Below are positions 34,614 through 42,857 of a stretch of 59,725 nucleotides of DNA, piece after piece. Under the pieces are notes generated by a model that worked only from the letters and a program-made list of their open reading frames with translations, was not told the DNA's origin and searched no databases. Origin of the DNA: an uncultured Anaerosolibacter sp. Lineage in GTDB: Bacteria; Bacillota_A; Clostridia; Peptostreptococcales; Thermotaleaceae. How positions within the stretch are numbered: position 1 is the stretch's first letter; every line of letters begins with the position of its first letter. Location of the stretch: contig CALECF010000108.1 of NCBI GenBank assembly GCA_937948705.1, positions 1-59,725 of the forward strand, in the 5' to 3' direction. Position numbers and translations under genes: made by a program.

Positions 34614-35247
34614 TGAGCATACTTAGGAACTCCATATTCTTTTTTCGTACAAAAGCCATGGTTGCGTGATCCGCATGGCCAGGATAAATAACCATATCAT
34701 CACTCCATTTGGCTACTTTATTTGAAATAGATCGCTTCATTTCGTCCTCAGAGCCATCCTCCAAATCCGTTCTTCCCAAGTCATCATCAAAGATAGTGTC
34801 TCCAGTAAAAATGATGCTTTCATTCTTAACCCTTAAACATATACTGCCATGGGTATGGCCAGGTGTATGAATTACTTCTAGAACCACGTCTCCCGCTTGA
34901 ATCTGATCACCATCAGATACCAGCTTATCCGCAGTGATAGCCACAGGTCTTCTATATCCACCAGCAGAATGATTGATCTCTGGAGTTTTTAATCCTTGGG
35001 CATCCTTCTTATGTATATAGACTAGACAGCTACACTTTCTCTTAATTTCTTCCACTGCCCCGATATGATCGTAATGATAATGGGTCAACACAATTCCCTG
35101 TACTTTGAGGGAGTTTTTCTGAACATATTTTAACAACGTTTGTGCTTCATCCCCTGGATCAATAATTAAAGCATCTCTCGTGTCCTCATCATAAATGATA
35201 TAGCTATTGCTTTCCAACATTCCTACCACAAATCTTTCGAATTTCAT
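34609..35247 (-). CDS. MBL-fold metallo-hydrolase (glyoxalase II-like)
   Basis: 212 aa. The metal-binding signature HYHYDHIGA (HxHxDH) is near residue 56. It is followed by HTPGHTHGSICL (third His), FTGDTIFDDDLGRTDL (bridging Asp) and YPGHADHATM (last His). The layout is that of the YcbL/GloB-like subgroup, which hydrolyses thioesters such as S-lactoylglutathione analogues; the true substrate in a clostridium without glutathione is unknown. AAAGGTGGTAGCCT precedes ATG. Confidence 0.9.
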   Translation of the reverse strand: MKFERFVVGMLESNSYIIYDEDTRDALIIDPGDEAQTLLKYVQKNSLKVQGIVLTHYHYDHIGAVEEIKRKCSCLVYIHKKDAQGLKTPEINHSAGGYRRPVAITADKLVSDGDQIQAGDVVLEVIHTPGHTHGSICLRVKNESIIFTGDTIFDDDLGRTDLEDGSEDEMKRSISNKVAKWSDDMVIYPGHADHATMAFVRKKNMEFLSMLK

Positions 35248-35277
35248 AGGCTACCACCTTTCTACGGCGCTTAAATA

Positions 35278-35300
35278 TAAAAAGCTCTATCTATAGAGCT
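35278..35300 (-). terminator. Terminator after tRNA-Gly
   Basis: AGCTCTA/TAGAGCT stem (35283-35289 with 35294-35300), followed by T5 on the minus strand, directly downstream of the tRNA. Confidence 0.8.
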
Positions 35301-35306
35301 ATTTTT

Positions 35307-35380
35307 TGGAGCGGGCAACGGGAATCGAACCCGCACAACCGGCTTGGGAAGCCGGGACTCTACCATTAAGCTATGCCCGC
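35307..35380 (-). tRNA. tRNA-Gly (anticodon CCC)
   Basis: A 74-nt cloverleaf on the minus strand: acceptor GCGGGCA/TGCCCGC, a D arm with GGTAGAG, an anticodon stem CCGGC/GCCGG with loop TTCCCAA, and a T arm with GGTTCGATTCC. The CCA end is encoded. The loop places CCC at positions 34-36, reading GGG codons. T73 as discriminator fits glycine. It is a single tRNA with its own terminator. Confidence 0.95.
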
Positions 35381-35538
35381 AATAATATGATTAGCATTAT
35401 TATAATAATTCTTCCTAATTTTGTCAATATTTAAAATTTCGTTCTTCTGTTATACAATATCCTATTGTTCTTTTTCAATCAGTATATTATGATACAATTA
35501 GAATAGAGATTTCTAGGGGTGAAAGGGGTCGATACAGC

Positions 35539-36021
35539 TTGAGCAAACAGTTTTTAGATTTAGAAAAAGACATTCATGAACTCAAACTACGACAAATGGG
35601 CGCCATCGTTGAGGATATCAGAGGTATCATGCATTATGTACGCTTTGATATTGAGGGTACTGTCGTAAAGTATGCATATCATATCAATAAAAAAGGAAAA
35701 TATTTTCTCCAGAGACGCTCACCATATCCACTGAATGTGGGTACATTCGAGTCAAAAGAAGATGTTATGAATATCATTCAACATGATATCGCCCAAATGA
35801 AGAATGCAAAGCACAGTAAAAAATTTGATAAATTTATTGAGATCAATAAATCATTAAGCAACATCATGCGAAATTTTGAAGATCTATACTTATATTATAA
35901 TGTTAACCGTACTCAAACCGAGAAAATTGAAGAAACCATACAGCACCTTAAAAACCTGGTTTTCGAGACCCGCGATATGAGCGAAAGAGTATACTTTGAA
36001 AAGGACCCAGATACCCTATAA
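35539..36021 (+). CDS. Hypothetical protein (160 aa), coiled-coil C-terminus
   Basis: Soluble, with an N-terminal alpha/beta part (about 1-75: IVEDIRGIMHYVRFDIEGTV, YAYHINKKGKYFLQRR) and a mostly helical rest that contains a probable coiled coil (about 118-145, TQTEKIEETIQHLKNLVFE). The start is TTG 35539, some 10-12 bases after AAAGGGG; no ATG is available until residue 20. I do not recognise a family. Its terminator overlaps the last codons. Confidence 0.6.
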   Translation: MSKQFLDLEKDIHELKLRQMGAIVEDIRGIMHYVRFDIEGTVVKYAYHINKKGKYFLQRRSPYPLNVGTFESKEDVMNIIQHDIAQMKNAKHSKKFDKFIEINKSLSNIMRNFEDLYLYYNVNRTQTEKIEETIQHLKNLVFETRDMSERVYFEKDPDTL

Positions 36022-36036
36022 TGGGTTCTTTTTTTT
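36001..36036 (+). terminator. Terminator of the 160-aa hypothetical gene
   Basis: GGACCC pairs with GGGTTC around an AT-rich loop that includes the stop codon; T8 follows. Confidence 0.75.
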
Positions 36037-36276
36037 ATACTCTTAAAACCTATTAAAAATCATTCTTTTTATTCTTAAAAAAATTGTTATTTTTTCGAAT
36101 ATTGATGAAAATAATAGTATGGCTTGCTATATTATATCTATTCTCGTGTAATCATATTTAATGCCATTAAATATATGAATATTCTCCTTTATACCATTTT
36201 TATATTTGGGGAAAAAGATGTAAAATGAATACATTGTTTTATTTATCTATACTGGATAAATTAGGGAGGGATATCT

Positions 36277-37557
36277 TTGCCAGGTTCTTTGCATTTTATA
36301 GCTGCAATCATTATCTTTATTTCCATCTATGCCATCATTATATCTGAAAAAATAAATCGAACTACCATTGCTTTTTTCGGTGCTGTCTTGATGATACTAT
36401 TCAGAATCATTGGTCTCGATCGGGCATTTGAATCTATTGACTTTCATACCATCGGTCTCTTAATTGGTATGATGATTATGGTAAATATACTAAAGAGAAC
36501 AGGAGCTTTTCAATATATTGCCATTAAGTCTGCAAAGCTTACGAAAGGAGATCCTTGGTACATTTTAGTCATGCTTAGTACCATAACAGCCATTTCATCA
36601 GCTCTGTTAGATAACGTAACAACAGTCTTACTGATTGCACCTGTTACCTTGGTTATTACAGAAGCCTTAAAGATAAACCCTATTCCTTTTATGGTTGCTG
36701 AAATTCTTTCAGCCAACATAGGGGGTACAGCTACTTTAATTGGTGACCCGCCTAATATCATGATTGGTAGTGAAACGGGCTTGGGCTTTATGGACTTTTT
36801 AGTAAACTTAGGTCCTGTTGTAATTGTGATCTATCTCATTACTATTTTCATGCTAAAAATTATTTACAAATCTCACCTTAAGGTTCAAGATGAACTCAAA
36901 ACAAAAATTATGGCATTTGATGAAAACCTAGCCATAACTGATAAAGTGTTATTAAAGAAATCTGTAATTGTGTTGGCTTGCACTATACTTGGTTTTGGAC
37001 TTCATCAATTCATTGGACTTGAAACAGCCACCGTCGCCCTCACTGGGGCCTCAGTGCTGCTTTTAATTAGCAAGGCAGATCCTGAAGAGATTTTTCATGA
37101 AATTGAATGGCTTACCATCTTCTTCTTTATCTTTCTTTTTGTTTTGGTTGGAACCTTAGAAGAAGTTGGCGCCATTGGGATGATTGCGAAGGGTGTTGTA
37201 AGTATTACCAAAGGTAACTTAGTGTTCACAGCACTACTAGTTCTTTGGATTTCTGGTGTCGCCTCAGCCTTTTTGGACAATATACCCTTTGTAGCCACTA
37301 TGATCCCATTAATTCAGAGCATTGGCTCCCTTACTTCTATCAATATTACGCCTTTATGGTGGGCACTGGCTCTTGGTGCTTGCCTAGGCGGCAATGGTAC
37401 GCTGGTAGGTGCATCGGCCAATGTGGTGGTAGCTGGCATTTTGGAGAAACATAAACATCAAATTTCATTTGTGGAATATATGAAAATTGGATTTCCTATG
37501 ATGATTGTATCTATTATTATTGCTACAGGTTATTTATATGTTTTTTATTTAATGTAG
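36277..37557 (+). CDS. ArsB/NhaD (ion transporter) superfamily permease
   Basis: 426 aa with about 11-12 transmembrane helices in two homologous halves. Each half carries the conserved asparagine/proline region: SSALLDNVTTVLLIAPVT followed by LSANIGGTATLIGDPPNIMI, and ASAFLDNIPFVATMIPLI followed by GGNGTLVGASANVV. These are shared by arsenite permease ArsB, NhaD and the YdjG/P-protein group. Which ion moves (arsenite, Na+/H+, or an organic anion) cannot be told. No arsR or arsA is nearby, so arsenite is not favoured. The start is TTG 36277, with GGGAGGGATATCT upstream. The 255-base region before it holds no gene I can see. Confidence 0.85.
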   Translation: MPGSLHFIAAIIIFISIYAIIISEKINRTTIAFFGAVLMILFRIIGLDRAFESIDFHTIGLLIGMMIMVNILKRTGAFQYIAIKSAKLTKGDPWYILVMLSTITAISSALLDNVTTVLLIAPVTLVITEALKINPIPFMVAEILSANIGGTATLIGDPPNIMIGSETGLGFMDFLVNLGPVVIVIYLITIFMLKIIYKSHLKVQDELKTKIMAFDENLAITDKVLLKKSVIVLACTILGFGLHQFIGLETATVALTGASVLLLISKADPEEIFHEIEWLTIFFFIFLFVLVGTLEEVGAIGMIAKGVVSITKGNLVFTALLVLWISGVASAFLDNIPFVATMIPLIQSIGSLTSINITPLWWALALGACLGGNGTLVGASANVVVAGILEKHKHQISFVEYMKIGFPMMIVSIIIATGYLYVFYLM

Positions 37558-37589
37558 TATTCATTTGTACAGCCCATTCAAACAATAGT

Positions 37590-37616
37590 AGGCCTGAGGG
37601 TATTTCCCTCAGGCCT
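37590..37616. terminator. Hairpin between convergent genes
   Basis: An 11-bp GC-rich perfect stem around TATTT. T tracts are weak on both sides (TTTC on the plus side). Confidence 0.7.
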
Positions 37617-37623
37617 TTCAAAA

Positions 37624-37875
37624 TTACGATAAGCTATTGTAGCCTGTGCTTTGGTTTCCGCTATTTTGTACTTTCTGTCGTACCTTTTGTAATTCCTGCT
37701 CTCCTATGGCTGTAGAATTCGTTAAACCTGTCGCTCCACCAGATGTAACATGTGATGTCATTCCCTGTACCATCGTATTTGAGTTGTTCATACTTTCCTT
37801 TACTTTCTGAATTTCTCCTTGATTTACAGCACTGGAATTGTTTAAGCTAGGTTGATTTCCCATAGAATAGCTCAT
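37624..37875 (-). CDS. Gamma-SASP-like repeat protein (83 aa)
   Basis: Low-complexity protein rich in Asn, Ser, Gln, Gly and Thr with two similar blocks: NSSAVNQGEIQKVKESMNNS (about 12-31) and NSTAIGEQELQKVRQKVQNS (about 54-73). The block pattern (...QKVRQ.NQ/NS) and composition recall gamma-type spore storage proteins such as SspE, whose repeats contain NAQQVRKQNQQS. It could instead be a spore coat protein. GGAGGT nine bases upstream supports ATG 37875; the ATG at 37884 abuts that site. Confidence 0.55.
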   Translation of the reverse strand: MSYSMGNQPSLNNSSAVNQGEIQKVKESMNNSNTMVQGMTSHVTSGGATGLTNSTAIGEQELQKVRQKVQNSGNQSTGYNSLS

Positions 37876-38078
37876 AATTAGCATACCTCCACAAGTAATT
37901 TTGGCAAGCTCATCGGCTTACAAAGTTATTGTGTGCAGAAAATACTTTTGAATACCATGCAGATAAATCATCCTATGGAATATTCATCTTTCTATGGGAA
38001 TTTACTGTAAGCAGGAGTATTTTTCTGAACAAGCTTGGCATAATAATAAATGAATCCAATAGAAAAGGAGATGAAATC

Positions 38079-38276
38079 ATGGATAAATTAGCACTTTTAT
38101 TAGTAGTCATCGGGGCACTGAACTGGGGACTAATTGGACTATTCCGATTCGATTTAGTTGCTTCGTTACTTGGTGGACAAGCTTCTATACTTAGCAGAAT
38201 CGTATATTCATTAGTTGGCCTAGCTGGTGCCTACTCAATTAGTTTCTTATTCAGAGATAAACAAAAGGTTCAATAA
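38079..38276 (+). CDS. DUF378 membrane protein (YuzA-like)
   Basis: 65 aa, two transmembrane helices. The DUF378 pattern is clear: LLLVVIGALNWGLIGLFRFD then LVASLLGG and IVYSLVGLAGAYSI. The family is widespread in bacteria and has no known function. AAAAGGAGATGAAATC precedes ATG 38079; the longer upstream frame has no such site. Confidence 0.85.
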   Translation: MDKLALLLVVIGALNWGLIGLFRFDLVASLLGGQASILSRIVYSLVGLAGAYSISFLFRDKQKVQ

Positions 38277-38309
38277 TAAAAATAGAGGGCAAAACCCTCT
38301 ATTTTTATT
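38275..38309. terminator. Bidirectional terminator between DUF378 and encapsulin genes
   Basis: A 15-bp stem (38275-38289 with 38295-38309) around CAAAA, with A/T tracts on both sides. It overlaps the encapsulin stop codon. Confidence 0.92.
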
Positions 38310-39144
38310 ACTCTAAAGTTACGATGGCCTCTGGTCGTTTGATTCTTAATAACAACGTTTCAAATACTCGTAAACGATGATTCATTTGTTCTGGTCCTAA
38401 GTAAGCAGTGACTAAATCTTGCCCAATGACTAAGTCCATGTTTTCTGAACCCTTTGCCAAAAGAACAGCCTTATTTTCGCCTAATACGGGTGTCTTATAA
38501 ATCTTCCCACCTACCAACTCTTTTACACGATCTAACTCTAGGATTCCAGTTCCTTGTTGCAATCGCTGCATCTGAACATATAGGTCCGGACTCACTACCA
38601 ACACATAAGGTCCGTAGAAGCCTTTTCTAACCAGCATCTCGATTCCTTCCGCCACATCTTTGAAGGCGTTTTCTCCCTCATTCCAGTTTCCTTTGTTAAG
38701 TACCTGTCTGCCCTCTACATTGGTCAATCCTGGATATTCATAAGCTGGATTTCCATTGAAAATAATGGCATCTTCCTTTTGACAGCAAGATGTGGCGGCA
38801 ATAGCCACTGGGGATAACTCTAATGGAAATCCCGTTTGTTTACTCTTCTCAATATCTCTCCAGGAAATAGATAGATCCTTGTATAGCATAGGAATAGCAA
38901 CGAACTTTCTACCACTAATTTTGATAGGTCCATTATCTTCTTCACCATCAAAATCTACCTTTGTATCCATATCTACCTCTAAGGTATCTACATGAATATT
39001 ATCTATCCCTGCACCCAAGGGGCCGAATATTGGAATAAATCGCCTGCCTATTAACTGCTGAGTAGCCACATTCACGACAACACCGTCCACGCGCTCCCAT
39101 AGTTCTCCACCAAATGGTGCATCATCTCTAAATAAGTGATCCAT
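38308..39144 (-). CDS. Encapsulin nanocompartment shell protein (family 1, linocin-M18-like)
   Basis: 278 aa. HK97-fold shell protein that assembles a hollow protein cage. Recognisable blocks include the N-terminal LFRDDAPFGGELWERVDGVV, the LIGRRFIPIFGPLGAG segment, AIAATSCCQKEDAIIFNG, GPYVLVVSPDLYVQMQR, and the end LRVFETLLLRIKRPEAIVTL. The length fits a T=1 60-mer. It lies 11 bases downstream of the encapsulated ferritin gene, which is its cargo. GAGGGGTGGAA supports ATG 39144 over an upstream GTG. The pair should store iron and protect against oxidative damage in the cytoplasm. Confidence 0.95.
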   Translation of the reverse strand: MDHLFRDDAPFGGELWERVDGVVVNVATQQLIGRRFIPIFGPLGAGIDNIHVDTLEVDMDTKVDFDGEEDNGPIKISGRKFVAIPMLYKDLSISWRDIEKSKQTGFPLELSPVAIAATSCCQKEDAIIFNGNPAYEYPGLTNVEGRQVLNKGNWNEGENAFKDVAEGIEMLVRKGFYGPYVLVVSPDLYVQMQRLQQGTGILELDRVKELVGGKIYKTPVLGENKAVLLAKGSENMDLVIGQDLVTAYLGPEQMNHRLRVFETLLLRIKRPEAIVTLE

Positions 39145-39155
39145 TTCCACCCCTC

Positions 39156-39521
39156 CTATTCCTCTAATAAACTTCCAACGGTTTTCGCTGGAACATTTTT
39201 AATATCTAACTTTTTTTCTTCAATGCCTAAATCAGCAAGCATTTCTCTGACTTCTGCTTGGCCTTCTGCAAACAACTCACCCTCACGAGGGTCTAAAATT
39301 CTTAAAAGTGCCATGAGTTCACCTACATGGGCTTTTTCTTCATCCCTGATATCTGCAATTACTTTTTTTGCAATAGGGTTATCTGTGGCTTGAACATGGG
39401 CATCATAAATATAGATGGCTTCAAGTTCGCCAGCAATATCTAGCCTTATTGCCTGAATCAGTTCCTCATTACTAATCTTTCTATTTACATTTCCTGCAAA
39501 AGGATTGGCAAAGCTTGGCAT
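39156..39521 (-). CDS. Encapsulated ferritin (EncFtn) cargo protein
   Basis: 121 aa, mostly two long helices. Glu32, Glu62 and His65 (in IAGELEAIYIY and IRDEEKAHVGEL) match in number and spacing the ferroxidase residues of the characterised Rhodospirillum EncFtn. The C-terminal tail ends KTVGSLLEE and carries the TVGSL cargo-loading motif that directs proteins into family 1 encapsulins. CAAGGAGGTTATACAT precedes ATG. It is the first gene of the operon with encapsulin. EncFtn oxidises ferrous iron, which is then mineralised in the shell. Confidence 0.95.
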   Translation of the reverse strand: MPSFANPFAGNVNRKISNEELIQAIRLDIAGELEAIYIYDAHVQATDNPIAKKVIADIRDEEKAHVGELMALLRILDPREGELFAEGQAEVREMLADLGIEEKKLDIKNVPAKTVGSLLEE

Positions 39522-39553
39522 ATGTATAACCTCCTTGTAATGTTTTCCATTTT

Positions 39554-39583
39554 ATTATACCCCCTATGATTATTGACAATCAA
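39554..39583 (-). promoter_or_regulatory. Promoter of the encapsulin operon with overlapping inverted repeat
   Basis: TATAAT (39554-39559) with TTGATT (39578-39583) 18 bases upstream on the minus strand. An inverted repeat TGATT-N6-AATCA (39567-39582) covers the spacer and the -35 box, a place where a repressor would block initiation. It is not a clear Fur or PerR box. Confidence 0.55.
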
Positions 39584-39636
39584 CAGTTATTCAAATATTC
39601 CGATTTATTTTTAATGATTCCGCCTCAAGAACAAAA

Positions 39637-39658
39637 AAAGTAGAGAGGTTCCTCTACT
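39637..39658 (-). terminator. Terminator of the 95-aa helical gene
   Basis: AGTAGAG/CTCTACT stem around a 6-nt loop, followed by T6 on the minus strand. Confidence 0.85.
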
Positions 39659-39662
39659 TCCT

Positions 39663-39950
39663 TTATGATTTGGATAATAGCTCTATGAATTTATCTACTT
39701 TTCTGCGTTGATCATTGTCGAGCAGTCCCGACATCTGCCGTAGCATTTGAAGTTTCTGAACCATATCCTTCTTTTCCTTTTCTGAAAAACCTTGAATAAG
39801 CTTATTCATTTCCATTTCCATTTTCTCAGCACTCATTCCACCATACTGATTGGCCAATTTCGCAAACTGCTTCATCTGATCCTCAGTAGGCTGAATATTT
39901 CCTGCAGCTTGAGCTAGTTTCTTATTCATCTGATTAAAATTCTTTGCCAT
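39663..39950 (-). CDS. Hypothetical helical protein (95 aa)
   Basis: A soluble all-helical protein, MAKNFNQMNKKLAQAAGNIQ then PTEDQMKQFAKLANQYGGMS, ending RRKVDKFIELLSKS; rich in Met, Gln and Lys. The start at ATG 39950 lies 12 bases after GAGGAGG, a rather long spacing, and no better start exists in frame. It lies upstream of the encapsulin operon on the same strand but has its own terminator, so it is probably separate. No family recognised. Confidence 0.6.
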   Translation of the reverse strand: MAKNFNQMNKKLAQAAGNIQPTEDQMKQFAKLANQYGGMSAEKMEMEMNKLIQGFSEKEKKDMVQKLQMLRQMSGLLDNDQRRKVDKFIELLSKS

Positions 39951-40163
39951 TTCTATACATAACCTCCTCACATTTATACCTTTCAATTTAGTACAACCAA
40001 AAATTCACTATATATGCATCATATGCGATACCCACTGAAAAGGATCCCATGAATCTTGGTGTATATCTCTAAAGATGACTGGCTTCTCTATTACCTTTTC
40101 TCATTTATATCATATGTGAAAAGTATAAATGGGTTACAGGTTGTCTTGCTAACGTATAAAAAA

Positions 40164-40186
40164 ATACAACCTATTTCAGGTTGTAT
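40164..40186 (-). terminator. Terminator of the MFS transporter gene
   Basis: ATACAACCT/AGGTTGTAT stem around a 5-nt loop with T7 after it on the minus strand. Confidence 0.9.
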
Positions 40187-40205
40187 ACTAACATTCATAC
40201 AGAAG

Positions 40206-41372
40206 TTATTCAGTTTGATGAGACAATTCTCTTTTTAGTAGCAGTAGGAAAAACAATACCATAGATAAGAAAAATATAATCATACTAAAACCGATGGCTT
40301 CATTAAATACGTCATTCACCCTTCCAATCATCCAATTGGCTATCATATTGATTCCACTTGAAGCCGTCATCACTACACCTAATACACTATTCAAACCTTT
40401 TTTAAAGGACCTTATTAATACCACCATAATGGTTGGATAGATAATTGAAAAGAAAAATCCTCCGATGGATATGACAATGGTTAACTTTTCTCCACCAAAA
40501 ACACCTATTGTAAGACAGACCAACGCTGAAAATATAAATAGAAAAATACTTCGCATATAGCCTAATTTTTCAGCAATAAATCCCCCAACCAATCTACCAA
40601 CAGTGAATATCATAAAGAAGAGGGATAGATATGAAGCACTATCTAGCTCAGACATACCTTTGGCATGCTGGAGATATGTGGCAAACCAGTTGGCCAATCC
40701 CACCTCTGAAGCAACATAGAAACCTAATATCAGAGAAAATAAAATGACTCTTCTGTTCTTTAGTATTTCCATTAACGATACTTTTTCCTCTTTCTTGCCT
40801 TCCTCTATCTTCGGAAACTTGCAAAGAAGAAAATAAATAAGCACTGCACCAACGGGGATAAGACTATAACGATAGATATTCTGCCACGTAAACCCTATAG
40901 CCAGCAAGCCCCCAGCAAACCTAGGTCCTATGGTAGCGCCAATCCCATAAAAGAAATGCATTAAATTCATCATAATCCCTTGATTCTTCACAAAAATGAT
41001 CGGTGCCAACGTACTGGCTCCAATGGTGAGTAACCCAATTCCATAGCCCAGCAGAAGCATGGAGAATACAAACACATAGTAGACACTGGCCGTTGATATC
41101 CCTAGAATAGCTGCCAGTATGAAAACAAAACCTGTTAGGATCACTTTCTTCTGCCCGATCCTGTCTGTCATCATCCCTCCAGTGAAGGTTGCCATAATGT
41201 ATCCAAAGGTCGATACCAGCATCATAGTGGCAATACTCGTATAACTTACCATGAACTCTTCCTTGATGGATGGAATTAACACACCCCTAATATTATCTAT
41301 ACAGCCCTGGGCCAGCATTAGGCCAAAGGTTAGTACGATCAACATCTTTCGTGTTCTATCTTGCATTTCCAT
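40206..41372 (-). CDS. Major facilitator superfamily transporter
   Basis: 388 aa, 12 predicted transmembrane helices in two six-helix halves with a charged central loop (KIEEGKKEEKVSLMEIL). The MFS loop 2-3 motif is present as GGMMTDRIGQKKVIL. The general look, with FFYGIGATIGPRFAGG in TM5, is that of the FucP/fucose-like or YfkF-like group, but the substrate cannot be named. GGGGGGATCAAA precedes ATG. Monocistronic. Confidence 0.88.
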   Translation of the reverse strand: MEMQDRTRKMLIVLTFGLMLAQGCIDNIRGVLIPSIKEEFMVSYTSIATMMLVSTFGYIMATFTGGMMTDRIGQKKVILTGFVFILAAILGISTASVYYVFVFSMLLLGYGIGLLTIGASTLAPIIFVKNQGIMMNLMHFFYGIGATIGPRFAGGLLAIGFTWQNIYRYSLIPVGAVLIYFLLCKFPKIEEGKKEEKVSLMEILKNRRVILFSLILGFYVASEVGLANWFATYLQHAKGMSELDSASYLSLFFMIFTVGRLVGGFIAEKLGYMRSIFLFIFSALVCLTIGVFGGEKLTIVISIGGFFFSIIYPTIMVVLIRSFKKGLNSVLGVVMTASSGINMIANWMIGRVNDVFNEAIGFSMIIFFLSMVLFFLLLLKRELSHQTE

Positions 41373-41470
41373 TTTGATCCCCCCGTTGCTATCATTCAGT
41401 ATCTAATTATACGCCTCCCTTTATTCAATGTAAATATTTATTCATCCCTATACTTTCTTACACCACAAAA

Positions 41471-41494
41471 AAAAAGCTGATCTCTTGATCAGCT
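41471..41494 (-). terminator. Terminator of the sleB-ypeB operon
   Basis: AGCTGATC/GATCAGCT around a 4-nt loop, followed by T9 on the minus strand, just past the ypeB stop. Confidence 0.92.
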
Positions 41495-41495
41495 C

Positions 41496-42842
41496 TTATA
41501 GCATTAATACGCCTTCCTCCTTAATAATCATTTGTAGAATTTTTTGTTCATCTCCAGTATGGGCGTTAATATAGATCAAAAAAGTATCTTGCTTATAGTT
41601 CGCCTTAAATTCATAGCATAGGACTTCATTTCCGCCTTCTGTAGGAATCATCGCCAACCTTAGTTCGGAAACCTCTGCAGCCATGCTTATTTTCTCTCTA
41701 GCTTCCTCTTCAGTAATCTTGGGTGGCTCAATATTTCTCACATAGTTGTTTGACAAGAAGCCCTCGGCTTCAAACCCCACAACCTTTCCTATATCTAACC
41801 CCACTTTCACTTTAATCAAATCAGGGTATATGATGACGTCATTTTGTTGATATGCAAAATTAATAATCATTTGTCCATCATACTTGATAGAGTATGTAGG
41901 GATCATTTGTTGATAACCCTGCTTTTTTAAAAAATCTACGGCTACCTGGATACCTTGTTCTTCGGAGAGCTTCGCCTCACCTATGTTACCAGAATCAAGC
42001 ATCCATATGACTTTTCCCCCAACCTTTGTGATTGCCATAGAGAGTTCATGGTTCGCTTCACCAGTCTTAGGTTTTAAGCTTACCACATAGGCAGGCATTC
42101 TGGTATCATTCAAATCCCCTAGGACACTAGCTTCGTACTTTATTCCATCATTGACAAAAGCCTCCGCGATTTGTTCAATTTCATTTTGTCCTATCTGCTT
42201 TCCTTCTAAGCGCGGCTTCTTCCGTTTTAAATGCTCAGAAAAAGGTCCATCATAAATTAATTCTGGATACTCCCTAATCTTTTCTTCCATATTTACAAAG
42301 CTCGTGTTGAGCATATTTGCATTTGTCTCTTTTAGCTTGCTGTTTGCCTTCCTGGCTAACTCACCTATCTTCGTACCCCCATCGGCGATCTGACCTTGTA
42401 GCTCAATCAATTGCTGAGACAGATAGTTCGCATAATTATGCAACTCCTCCAGGGTGTTCATTTCATTTTGATCTAAGGGTTTTCCATCAAGATTTTTCCT
42501 AGCTAATGATGCACTTAGATCTCCCACCTGACTCAGAAACTTCTGGGTCTTGCTCACATTACTATGATCTATGGGCAGCTGACCTAGCTTCTCCTGGGCA
42601 TCATAACTTAGATGCATAATGTCGGTAAACAGCATTACATTTTGCTTTGGCGTGCCTGTCACCATGATCTTCGCCAAGGATACCTGGATGTTCTCTACGT
42701 CCACAATCATATCGTAAAACATTCTTTGGAACTGATTCTCTAAATATATATTATGCTCTATGTTTTGCTGTTGTTGCTGATAGCCCCATATGCCTGATCC
42801 AATCAAGGCTACAGCCAAGGCCACAATTAATCCTCTACGCAT
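41496..42842 (-). CDS. ypeB: Germination protein YpeB
   Basis: 448 aa. An N-terminal membrane anchor (about 5-22) is followed by a long helical region (about 25-200) and two or three PepSY-like domains (about 220-448: GQNEIEQIAEAFVNDG, YVVSLKPKTGEANHELSMAI, ITEEEAREKISMAAEV). YpeB is needed to hold the cortex hydrolase SleB in the spore and keep it stable. It is encoded 15 bases downstream of sleB, as in Bacillus. Expression should be in the forespore. Confidence 0.93.
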   Translation of the reverse strand: MRRGLIVALAVALIGSGIWGYQQQQQNIEHNIYLENQFQRMFYDMIVDVENIQVSLAKIMVTGTPKQNVMLFTDIMHLSYDAQEKLGQLPIDHSNVSKTQKFLSQVGDLSASLARKNLDGKPLDQNEMNTLEELHNYANYLSQQLIELQGQIADGGTKIGELARKANSKLKETNANMLNTSFVNMEEKIREYPELIYDGPFSEHLKRKKPRLEGKQIGQNEIEQIAEAFVNDGIKYEASVLGDLNDTRMPAYVVSLKPKTGEANHELSMAITKVGGKVIWMLDSGNIGEAKLSEEQGIQVAVDFLKKQGYQQMIPTYSIKYDGQMIINFAYQQNDVIIYPDLIKVKVGLDIGKVVGFEAEGFLSNNYVRNIEPPKITEEEAREKISMAAEVSELRLAMIPTEGGNEVLCYEFKANYKQDTFLIYINAHTGDEQKILQMIIKEEGVLML

Positions 42843-42857
42843 TCCATCACCTCTTTT

